A stretch of 64,000 nucleotides of DNA from Capsicum annuum. Its lineage: Eukaryota; Streptophyta; Magnoliopsida; Solanales; Solanaceae. The stretch spans positions 113,322,907 through 113,386,906 of the forward strand of contig NC_061120.1 of NCBI RefSeq assembly GCF_002878395.1, given 5' to 3'. The notes beneath the pieces are model-generated. The model worked only from the letters and a program-made list of their open reading frames with translations. It was not told the DNA's origin and did no database searches. Below are positions 50,333-59,095 of the stretch, one piece after another. Numbering within the stretch: the stretch's first letter is position 1; each line of letters starts with the position of its first letter. The position numbers were made by a program, and so were the translations under genes.

Positions 50333-50611
50333 ATGTTTATTGAATTAATTTTGAGAAGACCATTTAAAAATAGATAAGCTTTTAGAGAAATTAAAGAATC
50401 TTTAATTAGTAATTATTCAGAATATACAAGTCTAAATAAAACAAAAGAAAACCCACAAAGATTAGCCCACCTAATTACATTAATATCTAGTATTGAAGCA
50501 AAATTAATAATCCATTTAAAATCTAGGAGAATGAGACACATACCACCTAATTATGATAAAATTAGATTTAGATATCCACCAAGATATTATAAATATGGTT
50601 TAAATGAATAA
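50333..50611 (+). pseudogene. Viral small ORF A, one stop
   Basis: From the ATG at 50333 the frame has a TAA at codon 15 (50375-50377) and then stays open to TAA at 50609-50611, 92 codons in all. The open part holds a helix-prone stretch (LAHLITLISSIEAKLIIHL) and a basic, Tyr-rich tail (RFRYPPRYYKYG). It overlaps the next ORF by eight bases. I recognise no family. The position before the coat-protein ORF is where caulimovirids often place small, poorly conserved proteins. Confidence 0.55.
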
Positions 50612-50816
50612 AGTACAAAAATACAAAGAATTAAAACAAATTATTTCTGAAAAACGTAAGGAATTAAAAATAAGAATAGAAAGACTATATTATAATATAT
50701 TTGCCGGAGTTAGTGAAAATTCAATAAATACACAAAAAGATGAAATATCAAAATTAGAATCACAAATAGACAGTTTAGAATATATATACCAACATGAACT
50801 ATTCACAATAAAATGA
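50604..50816 (+). CDS. Viral small ORF B, intact, coiled coil
   Basis: An intact 70-codon frame, Lys/Glu/Ile-rich and likely coiled coil (KYKELKQIISEKRKELKI; later KLESQIDSLEY). Its stop overlaps the next start as ATGA at 50813-50816, a pattern of tight coupling used in caulimovirids for reinitiation. The function is not recognised. In some caulimovirids a small coiled-coil protein associates with virions; whether this is its counterpart I cannot say. Confidence 0.6.
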   Translation: MNKVQKYKELKQIISEKRKELKIRIERLYYNIFAGVSENSINTQKDEISKLESQIDSLEYIYQHELFTIK

Positions 50817-52591
50817 ACAAAGAAGAATTTATAATAGATGAAAAAATATATGAAAATCACGAAGGATTAAAAATAAAAATAGTATTTTCTAATCTAGGAA
50901 GAAGATATAAGAAAATAGGTGAACATTTATATCTAATGTTAGAAAAAGAAGAATTAAAATTAGAAGATAAATTGACGGCAATGGTAAGAATAGAAAGAGA
51001 AAATGAAGAAATAGATAGGAAAAAGGAAATAGAAAAAATAAACAACAAACTACAGAAGAAATACGAAAAATAGAAGAAACTAAAAATAGTAGGATTGCTG
51101 AATTAGAAAAAGAACTACAAATGTTAAAAGATCTGTATGAACAAAGACAAAAGAAAAAAGAAGAAAAAGATAGAGAACAAAAATTACTGAACGAGATAAA
51201 TCAATTTAAGGAAAAATTGAAAATAAAAAATAAAGAATTAGAAATAAATAATATAGACGTTGAAGAGACAGATAATTATGATTCAGAAGATAGTGAAACA
51301 TATACAAAAATATTAACAAATACAAAAAATTTAGAAATCAATGAAAAACAAGAAGTAATTAATGAGGAAAACTTAGAAAGTACAAACACAGAAATAAATA
51401 CTCTTGATAAAAAAGAAGATGAAAATATAATACCTAAAACAGCAGAAATAAGAAAACCTGCATATTATAAGAATAAGTTTAAAAAGTATAATGAATATGA
51501 CAAATGGACACCAAAACAGATAGTTAATAAAAATTATAACTTTTTAGACCTAAACTGTGTAATAGATACAAAAAAAAACAATACAATTACGGATAGGATA
51601 TATGAAAAAACAATTATTAGATAATAATATAAATATAACAGATGCACCAGAATATATAGAAAGAACACTAATAGGATCAGTAAAACTATGATTTTCAAAT
51701 TTAACTGAAAATAACAAGAAAGTACTAAGAACTAATAAACCTATAGAAGGAACATCATTAACAACAACTAAACTAACACCTATAGAATTATTAAAAAAAT
51801 ATGAAATAGCTATAAAAGATGAATTTGGTAGTATGACAACAATAAAAGAAGAACAAGATGAAGAAAAAGATACAAATAGGAATTTAATGTTAAAATTAGA
51901 AATATGCAATATGTGTTATATAGATGAATATACTTGTGCATTTAAAGAATATTATTATAAAGGAGCATATAATATAGAATAAAGTAAAGAAATAAGAAAA
52001 TTATATTTTAATAAATTACCCGAGCCATTTAGTTCAAAGATAATAAAAAGTTGGGAAGAAGCAAAAATAGTAGATACGTTAGGAGCAAGAATAAAATTTT
52101 TACAACAATGGTATAGAAACTTATGTGAAAAATATAGAGAAGAATTAAAAATGGAAAAAACATTAATAAAGACTTCAGCATGTTGCAAAAATAAAATAGC
52201 ACCCCAATTTGGCTGTGAAGAAAAATATTATAAGAAAAGAAAGAGACATAAGAAATATAAGAAATATAAAAAATCAAAATATAAATATAAGAAACCGAGA
52301 AAAAGATATTATGTAAAAAATTATAAATACAAATGACCATATAGAAAGAAGAAATCTATAAAAGAATGTACTTGTTATAATTGTGGAAAGATACGCCATT
52401 TAGCTAGAGATTGTAAATTACCTAAAAATTCGAAAAATAAATAAATATCAGAAATGAAAATAGATAATACAGAATATATGCAGATAGATTATATAGATTA
52501 TGAATTAGAAAGTGAGGATAGTATATATGAAATTTCAGAAAACAAAGCAGATAATGAAATAGATAGTGAAATAGATGAATCAAATGACTGA
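50813..52591 (+). pseudogene. Viral coat-protein-like ORF, broken
   Basis: Starting at the ATGA overlap, the N-terminal part is highly charged and coiled-coil-like (open to 51073, then open in another frame to 51624). The central part (51625-52330) has the capsid-like region, then a Lys/Tyr/Arg-rich basic stretch (52220-52330). A CCHC knuckle at 52373-52414 reads CYNCGKIRHLARDC, the hallmark of caulimovirid coat proteins, followed by an acidic tail to TGA at 52589-52591. Breaks: frameshifts at or near the A-run 51033-51038 and the A-run 51570-51578, and stops at 51689 (TGA), 51980 (TAA), 52334 (TGA) and 52442 (TAA). It overlaps the start of the movement protein ORF. The product would coat the genome and bind nucleic acid through the knuckle. 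Confidence 0.82.
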
Positions 52592-53816
52592 AGAAGATAT
52601 AAAAATAATAACAAAGGAAGAATATTTAAATGATGAAGGAACGGAACAAAAAATAATATTTGACAATAACATATTTAATGAAATAAAAGGAAAAGAATTA
52701 GATTTAAGTGTAGAAAAAATATTTAAAATACCAACAATAAAAAATATTTTTACTAGGAAAAAGGACGAATATTATGTAGTATGCCAAAAAGAACATGTAA
52801 TAAACTGTAGATATGCAAAAGGCAAAGCTAGTATACTACTAGTAACAAAAAGAATAATTAATAAAGAGATAAATGATATAAAAAGTAAAAGAGATCCAAT
52901 AAAATATGTACACCTTGGAGGTACAGAGATATTAATAAAAGCATGTTGTAGAGAAGGAATAGATACACCAATAGAATTATATTTACCAGATGATAGAATT
53001 ATAAAACCTATAGAAAAAAGCATAATAACTGCCGTAAAAGGAAATCTAATATACCAAAAATTTAAATTTATAATAAGTGCAAATTATTCAGTAGCGATAA
53101 CAGATAAAAATATAGATAAATCACTCGTATTATATTGGAAAATATCAGGAATAGAATTAACCCCAGGAAGTAAAATATTTACAGCAAGATGCAAAAATCT
53201 ATATGTATTAACAACAAAACATAAAATAACAGGAAAAAATAAGATTAACAAAATACGAATAGAAAGCCCATTTGAACAAATTGTAAAAACAATAGATTAT
53301 AATGATTATAGCTATAGAGACATAGATATAGAAGAAAATTTAGAAATAGTAAATGATAGAATAAGTACAACAAAAAGAATAACTGATGAAAAACCAGAAT
53401 CATCAAGCTCATCAAAAAGAACAAGTTATGAAATAAATTCAATAAGTAATTTAAACCAATATTACATAACAGGAAAAATAAATGAAAAAGAATATTTAAT
53501 ACTCTTAAATACAGGACAAGAAAAAAATTATATAGCAAAATATCTAGTAAAAAATGAAGAAATAAAAACTGATAATGATATGTGCCCAGACCTACCAAGA
53601 AGTTTAATTAATAGTAGAAATATAGCAGAAAAATAAATAATAATAGGAGTTAGAAAAATAAAAATAGAATTCGAAGTAAAGGAAGAAATGCAAAAAGCAA
53701 ATATAATATTAGGAATAAAATGGCTAGAACAAGTAAAACCATATAATATAGAACATACACAATTAACCTTAACATATAACAAAGAAAAATTATTCTTAAG
53801 AAGAGCCTTAACATAA
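52575..53816 (+). pseudogene. Viral movement protein fused to a retropepsin-like domain
   Basis: Open for 353 codons from 52575, then a TAA at 53634-53636, after which the same frame continues to TAA at 53814-53816. Residues about 60-215 are a 30K-type movement protein core: YVHLGGTEILIKACC (H at 113), then ELYLPDDRI (D139-D140-R141) and LIYQKFKFIISANYS. Such proteins open plasmodesmata for cell-to-cell spread. After a linker rich in Ser and Glu, codons about 295-410 look like an aspartic protease: EYLILLNTGQEKNYI (N312-T313-G314 where DTG is usual) and, past the stop, ANIILGIKWLEQV, the usual second half. The normal viral protease lies in the next ORF, so this would be a second, probably inactive copy. 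The stop cuts it in two. Confidence 0.78.
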
Positions 53817-53817
53817 A

Positions 53818-55752
53818 ATGAAAATATATGTATTAATGAAGATAGTAGTAGAAGGATATTACAGTAGATATTATACGCCTATGATAGTTACATGAGCAGA
53901 AGCTAATTTATGTAGATATAATTGCTTACCAGAAAGTAAATGGGATAAATTAAAAACACCAATAATAGTTAAAGGATTTAATAATGAAGGAAGCTTAATT
54001 ACTTATAAAGCTAGGAATGTAAAAATACAAGTATGGGATAAGATATTAACAATAGAAGAAATTTATAATTATGAACTAACATCAAAAGATATACTTTTAG
54101 GAATGCCGTTCTTAGATAAATTATACCCACATATAATAACTTGAACAGACTGGTGGTTTACAACACCATGTAAACAGAAAGTAATAGCAAAAAGAGTTAA
54201 TAATAAAATAAGAAAGAAAACTGATTGGATAAAAGAAAGTGAAAAAATTACACAAAAGTTAGAAAATATAAAAAATACTGAAGATACAATAGAACTAGTA
54301 GTATTTTCGATAAATAAAACAAAAATAACTATATTTTCCATAAATAAAATAGAAATAATCAAGAAAAAATTAGAACAATTATATAGTGAAGATCCATTAA
54401 AAGGATGGGAAAAACATAAAACTACTATAAAAATTGAATTAATAGATAAAAATAGCATAATAACCCAGAAACCATTAACATATAATTTTGACGATTTAAA
54501 AGAATTTAAAATGCATATAGATGAATTATTAGAAAAACAATATATACCAAAAAGTAATAGTAAATATAATAATCCAGCATTTACAGTAAATAAACATAGT
54601 GAACAAAAAAGAGGAAAAAGTAGAATGGTTATTGACTATAGAAATTTAAATGCAAAAACTATAACATATAATTATCCAATACCGAATAAGATATTAAAAA
54701 TAAGGCAAATACAAGGATATAATTATTTTAGCAAATTCGATTGTAAATCAGGATTTTACCATCTAAAGTTAGAAGAAGAATCTAAAGAATTAACCGCATT
54801 TACGGTACCAGAAGGATTTTATGAATGGAACGTATTACCATTTGGATATAAAAATGCACCAGGTAGATATCAACATTTTATGGATAATTATTTTAAACAA
54901 TTATCTAATTGTATAGTATACATAGATGATGTATTATTATATACAAAAACTAAAGAAGAACATTTGAAATTATTGGAACAGTTTACAGATATAATAGAAA
55001 AATCGGGAATAAGTCTAAGAAAAAAAAAAGCTAAAATTATGAAAAATCAGATAGAATTTTTAGGAATACAAATAGATAAAAGTGGAGTAAAAATGCAACA
55101 ACATATAGTACAAAAAATAATAAATTCGAAAGAGGAATTAGATACAAAAAAAAAATTACAATCATTTTTAGGATTAGTAAACCAAGTAAGAGAATATATT
55201 CCAAAATTAGCAGAAACTTTAAAACCACTACAGAAAAAATTTAAAAAGGATGTAGAATATAACTATAATGAAGAAGATAAAAAACAAGTTCAAAAAATAA
55301 AATTACTTTGTAAAGAATTACCAAAATTACAATTTCCGAATGAAAATAGAAAATTTATATATATAGTAGAAGCAGATGCTAGTGAATATAGTTATGGAGG
55401 AGTACTTAAATACCGATATGAAGCAGAAAAAATAGAACATCATTGTAGATACTACTCAGGTACGTTCAATGAGACAGAAATAAAATGGAAAATAAATAGA
55501 AAAGAATTATGTTCATTATATAAATGTTTGTTAGCATTTGAGCCATATATTGTATATAACAAATTTATTGTACGAACAGATAATACACAGGTACACTGGT
55601 GGTTAACAAAGAAAATACAAAATTCAGTTACAACAAAAGAGATTCGGAGACTAGTCTTGAATATATTGAATTTCACATTTATAATTGAAGTAATCAGTAC
55701 TAAAAAAAATGTTATTGCAGATTACATATCAAGACAAAGCTACACAGACTGA
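53818..55752 (+). pseudogene. Viral polymerase (protease-RT-RNase H), two stops
   Basis: One frame of 645 codons starting one base after the previous stop. Codons 1-110 are the caulimovirid protease (LPESKWDKLKTPIIVK, then ILLGMPFLDKLYPHI), but its catalytic motif reads V-T-stop-A at codons 24-27 because of a TGA at 53893. A second TGA is at 54142 (codon 109). From there to 55752 the frame is open. RT has KFDCKSGFYHLKLEE (D308) and the YIDD active site at codons 368-371; RNase H keeps D520, E563, D588 and D635. In life it copies the pregenomic RNA to DNA. RT and RNase H look catalytically complete, while the protease is dead. The ATG at 54511 could start an RT-RNase H-only product; whether it is used is unknown. 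Confidence 0.88.
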
Positions 55753-56950
55753 AATAATAGAAGAAGATACTATAGAAAAAATACTCAACACCCTAACTAC
55801 GCTTTCAATGAAAGTGGACAGTATGAGTAATGAGATAGAAAAGCTAAAGACTAATGAAGATAAACTGAAGTCTATAGCTACAAATCAGCTAACTCAGCAG
55901 TGTATAGAGCTATGTCGATCGGAAAACATTAAAGTTCCAGAGCTAGAAGAAGATGATGGGACACTCCATAAAACCCATAACATTTATCAATCTACTTCTA
56001 CAGGTACAAGCAAAGGAGTTAGTTGACCAAGATACCAGAACATGAATATGAATAAAATATTTGAGAAACCATTTATACCGAAAACACAAAAAGACCCCTT
56101 GTTTATACCCCCACAAATCACCACATACCGAGATAGCCTGAAACAAGATAAAAAAGTTTAAAACTATACAGCCCAAAAATACATAGAAAATATCTATAGA
56201 GTACAAACTTTTCTAAACCTTAACCCCAGAGCTACAAATATCAAAGAACCAAACACAAACTATATAACCCAAAAATTACAAGGATATAACAAGCTAATAG
56301 CACTACCCAAAACCAACCCAAGCCTAGTGAAAACTTGTTTTGACTATGGATTACTAAACACCATATACACCCAAGACGGAGAAGAACTAACAGCTATGGA
56401 AGAATTACATAAGATATTCACCACCTACAAAAGGATAACGAAAGGAAATCTATTTTACATAAAGTGTTATACTGCACCAGCAGAGATATTATACGACGAA
56501 ATAAAACCAGTTATACAAGTTGTAAAAATAGGACTAACCAGAGATATGATCATACCAGAAGATATTACACAGCAGCCGGAGATACCCAGAATTGAGATAC
56601 CCAATTTCTACGCAAATAAACGACACATTGGACTAGCTACGATTATCCAAGAATTAGCAAATAATTATACTAATGGAAACCCAATATGGAGCTATTATTC
56701 GAGAGATCATCAAATGATTTATTCAAATTCAAAAGAGCTATGACAAGCAGATATGGAAGATGTTAGGCAATGGATGATAACATTACTTAACCCAGAAAAA
56801 CAATCTACTGCAAGAGCAATTAAAAAAGGATTTATTTCAGACAGATTATTGACAAGATATTGTAAGATAATTGGACACAAATATCCAGACCATCAATGTT
56901 CAAGATGTAATGGAGAAGATAATATTATTCCAGAAGTACACCTAGAATAA
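55709..56950 (+). pseudogene. Viral transactivator / inclusion-body protein, three stops
   Basis: It overlaps the end of pol by 44 bases and runs in one frame to TAA at 56948-56950, 413 codons, with stops at 56024 (TGA), 56159 (TAA) and 56741 (TGA). The N-terminal part is coiled-coil-like (LTTLSMKVDSMSNEIEKL). The middle (about codons 205-345) has YGLLNTIYTQDGEEL, RITKGNLFYIKCY and RHIGLATIIQELANNY, wording I associate with the caulimovirid transactivator core. The tail has a Cys/His cluster (HKYPDHQCSRCNG). In relatives this protein allows reinitiation on the polycistronic RNA and forms inclusion bodies. Position after pol and before the promoter supports the call. Confidence 0.8.
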
Positions 56951-57060
56951 AAATCAAGAAGATGAGCATGCCAGCTAGAAAGATAAGATAAGAAGCAATG
57001 GAAAAGCAACAGATACGACAACGCGAAGATACCAATGGAAGAAGACAAGATTTTAAATTA
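56951..57060 (+). other. Viral intergenic region, upstream part
   Basis: Purine-rich stretch (gaagacaaga, aagaagcaatgg) between the transactivator stop and the enhancer-like repeats. A polypurine plus-strand primer would be expected near here in a caulimovirid; I cannot pick one site. Confidence 0.35.
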
Positions 57061-57171
57061 TTTACGTAAAATTGTTAGGATTGTTAGAATCATTGTATAA
57101 ATTTTTCTTTTTAGCTTTTACGTAAAATTGTTAGAATTGTTAGAATTATTGTATAGACTTTTCTTTTTACC
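57061..57171 (+). promoter_or_regulatory. Viral enhancer-like duplication with ACGT palindromes
   Basis: Two copies (57061-57114 and 57118-57171, period 57) of a unit starting tttacgtaaaattgttag. Each holds the palindrome ttacgtaa, an ACGT-core bZIP-type site comparable in kind to as-1 elements of caulimovirid promoters (inference). It lies about 150-260 bases before the TATA box. Confidence 0.7.
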
Positions 57172-57245
57172 CTCCTAGCCTTTTTTAAAGGCTAAAGCAT
57201 TAAATTTTTAGCCTCCTAGCCTTTTTGACTTATTTTAAAGGCTAT
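57171..57245 (+). repeat. Short promoter repeats (cctcctagcc)
   Basis: cctcctagcctttttt with taaaggcta is present at 57171-57194 and again from 57212, with a 41-base period. aggctaa / tagccttt pairs could also form small hairpins. Confidence 0.75.
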
Positions 57246-57322
57246 GGCACTTAGGATTCTAGTTTTAGAATTTTTTAAACGTGTAAAGACTCATGTAAAG
57301 ACTTTGTAAAGATTTTTCATTC

Positions 57323-57328
57323 TATAAA
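57323..57328 (+). promoter_or_regulatory. TATA box of the viral pregenomic RNA promoter
   Basis: tataaa within ttctataaatgaaag, after the enhancer-like repeats and before a long leader. The start of transcription would fall at about 57352-57360 in aggcaagcc. Caulimovirids place the 35S-type promoter here, after the last large ORF. Confidence 0.75.
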
Positions 57329-57437
57329 TGAAAGAAACCGAAGGCATTGCAAGGCAAGCCTTCATGTGTTGAAGCAATACTCTCTCCAGTCCACAACAAA
57401 TATTTTGCTCAGTTAATTAAAAAATAGACATACTTCA

Positions 57438-57521
57438 ATGGAAAAAGCTATGGAGGAACAAACTTCAGAAATATCAAAACTACCTAAACAGGTATATTTA
57501 TTTATGATTATGAATAGCTAA
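57438..57521 (+). CDS. Leader short ORF with possible splice donor
   Basis: A 27-codon frame beginning MEKAMEEQTSEISKLPKQ in the viral leader, about 80 bases after the presumed RNA start. Directly after PKQ the sequence aaacag/gtatat (GT at 57492-57493) resembles a 5' splice site. Some caulimovirids start translation at a leader short ORF or splice it to a downstream ORF. Nothing here proves use. Confidence 0.4.
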   Translation: MEKAMEEQTSEISKLPKQVYLFMIMNS

Positions 57522-57553
57522 ATTCATAGTTCCCAACAATCATGATATGATAA

Positions 57554-57559
57554 AATAAA
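57554..57559 (+). terminator. Polyadenylation signal of the viral RNA
   Basis: aataaa about 230 bases after the TATA box. In caulimovirids the signal lies shortly downstream of the RNA start, giving a terminally redundant RNA. The match is a single hexamer. Confidence 0.45.
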
Positions 57560-57866
57560 TTCATATTAGTTACTTTATAGTAGAATTATTCGAAGAATAA
57601 TATGTTAAGAAGTTTATTAGCAAAGTGAAAACGGAGAAAAATCCCTAAGAACTATGCCATCCTAAAGGTGAAACCAATGAGGCAAGAAGCCGTGGTGGGG
57701 AGTAACTAGAGTAGAGGCACTGTTTAAGGGAAAAAGTATCCAAATTACCATTCTAATAGTGATCGAAGAACATGTTATTTAAGAATAATCTAGTATATAG
57801 TAATCTAAGATGACCATATTTTGTTATGTACATGGTTGAAGGGAATATTTTGAAAAAAGCAATTTT
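57560..57866 (+). other. Viral leader, non-coding
   Basis: The base composition is less A-rich, with a GC-rich island (gaggcaagaagccgtggtgg, 57678-57697). Caulimovirid leaders usually fold and hold the tRNA-Met PBS; I found no clear PBS in this part. Confidence 0.45.
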
Positions 57867-58058
57867 ATGAAAATGAATAATTATTTATCTGATGTGATGG
57901 TAGATAAATTTAAAATACTTATTTTGTATGCACTCAAAGATATAAAAGTAGTAGATATAAGATGAATCATATTAGAAAAAGCATTTGGTAAATATTACAT
58001 GACTAGAGTGAATTATATACCATACCTACCTAACTACTCTTACAAATACTTACCATGA
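57867..58058 (+). pseudogene. Viral small ORF R1, one stop
   Basis: From the ATG at 57867 it reads MKMNNYLSDVMVDKFKILIL and then ALKDIKVVDIR, with a TGA at 57963, ending at 58056-58058. Its KILILYALKDIKVVDI core recurs in R3. The stop overlaps the ATG of R2 as ATGA. The family is unknown. Confidence 0.5.
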
Positions 58059-58255
58059 TAAATTACATAGAATTTTTAGAAAAAGATATGAGAAACATAC
58101 AGTTACTAGAAAAATAGATGAAAATAAATATAGACAAATACATGGAAAATAAAGATATAAAATATATAGAATTTCTTAATAAAAATATGCAAGAACTACT
58201 AAGGCTAAAACAAACAACTACAAAATATCATAATAAAACCAATTTTAAAAGGTAG
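58055..58255 (+). pseudogene. Viral small ORF R2, one stop
   Basis: Starts at the ATGA overlap with R1, has a TAG at 58115-58117 and ends at TAG 58253-58255. The peptide is Lys/Asn/Ile-rich, coiled-coil-like, with an internal echo (IEFLEKDM and IEFLNKNM). No family recognised. Confidence 0.5.
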
Positions 58256-58428
58256 ATCATCTAGATTATCTTAAAGTTTTAATCTTATATATACTTAAAG
58301 ATATAGAAATTATAGACATTAAGAAAATACTATTAGAAAAAGTAATAGACTATGAAATTGAAACCATAAATTGGATAGAACAGTTATACCAAGAAATTTA
58401 TCCAGAAGGATATTATTATTCAGATTAA
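58256..58428 (+). pseudogene. Viral small ORF R3, resembles R1
   Basis: This frame has no clear ATG. It contains YLKVLILYILKDIEIIDIKK, closely resembling R1, then a tail QLYQEIYPEGYYYSD before TAA at 58426-58428. It looks like a tandem duplicate of R1 with a better-kept tail. Confidence 0.5.
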
Positions 58429-58431
58429 GAG

Positions 58432-58830
58432 ATGTTAGAATATATTAGAAAAACTAGAGAAAATCAAGATAATCTAAATAAAGAAATTAATTATAAAAAC
58501 CGAATTAGAAAAATAATGGAGAATCTAAAAGAAAAATAAATATGGATCGAAGAAACCTTAGAAAATTTAGAAAAAAGTACATGTGATAGTTTATATAATT
58601 TAAAAAACTCACTACGAGAAGAACAACACAAGATAATAAATAACATTGAAAATCTAGAATTAGATATACATTACAGTACAGTTAGGATTTATTATTATAC
58701 AGAAATTTGCAACTCTGAAATTACTACAGGATAAAATAATAAACTAAACAAATTAATGAATACATCTTATGAAAAGAATAAATCATTAAAAGATATAATA
58801 AATCTATTTCATAAGTTAGTTATCCACCTA
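58432..58830 (+). pseudogene. Viral small ORF R4, stops, cut at the junction
   Basis: From the ATG at 58432 the frame is coiled-coil-like (RENQDNLNKEINYKNRIRKI) with TAA at 58537 and 58732. It continues in phase past the ATG at 58756 (SYEKNKSLKDIINLFHKL) until viral-type composition ends near 58825. The order small ORFs R1-R4, then A and B across the circle join, would place a row of small ORFs between leader and coat-protein ORF. Confidence 0.45.
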
Positions 58831-58888
58831 TATCTGCACCCCCCTACAAATGGTGCCATCATGACTCATAAATTGGGTCATGAAAAAT
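58826..58888 (+). other. Right virus junction with small inverted repeat
   Basis: Composition changes from A-rich viral to ordinary DNA (ccacctatatctgcaccccc). tcatgac at 58859-58865 and gtcatga at 58877-58883 form a short inverted repeat. The origin of these 60 bases is unclear. Confidence 0.4.
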
Positions 58889-58899
58889 TGGTATTAGAG
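58889..58899 (+). other. Primer-binding site of element V
   Basis: tggtattagag, followed by actaggtt, continues into a leader typical of such gypsy elements (gggaggctatgggacattct at about 58991-59010). It is the PBS in phase with the gag region. Confidence 0.7.
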
Positions 58900-59095
58900 A
58901 CTAGGTTACACCGGTATTGTTGGTACAAGAAAAAGTATATAGTACAGTCATGCAGATCAGAATGATAAAATCCATTTTTTTTTATCTTTGGGAGGCTATG
59001 GGACATTCTTAAGATTTCATCACTTCTTTTACTCAATTTGTGCTAAGTATTTGAGTCACTTTCTAACGCATTCCTTTTATTTCACTCTTTTATAA
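58900..59095 (+). other. Element V leader
   Basis: Untranslated sequence between PBS and gag ATG; it ends cactcttttataaatggc, a form I recognise from related leaders. Confidence 0.6.

Larger units (their letters stand above)
50258..58886 (+). mobile_element. Endogenous caulimovirid (pararetrovirus), about 8.6 kb
   Basis: A single, roughly genome-length insertion of a plant DNA pararetrovirus. The order is small ORFs, coat-protein-like ORF, movement protein ORF, polymerase ORF, transactivator ORF, promoter and leader, then more small ORFs. Coding sequence is strikingly A-rich on the plus strand, unlike its surroundings. Separate ORFs, the MP-before-pol order and a final transactivator fit a solendovirus/tomato EPRV-like lineage rather than a badnavirus or petuvirus; this is an inference without alignment. 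At least 14 in-frame stops and two frameshifts make it a dead copy as a whole. The integrant starts and ends away from the promoter, so it is circularly permuted relative to the usual map. No integrase gene is present, as expected. Confidence 0.9.

Noticed and set aside
53245..53598. 117-codon minus-strand Leu/Phe-rich frame
   Set aside because: Antisense of the A-rich viral movement protein ORF, which yields Leu/Phe-rich shadows.
57678..57697. Viral PBS in the leader
   Set aside because: The GC-rich island does not match the tRNA-Met complement; no convincing PBS was found in the leader.
50258..58886. An active or complete virus
   Set aside because: Coat, movement, polymerase and transactivator ORFs all contain stops, and the coat ORF also has frameshifts.
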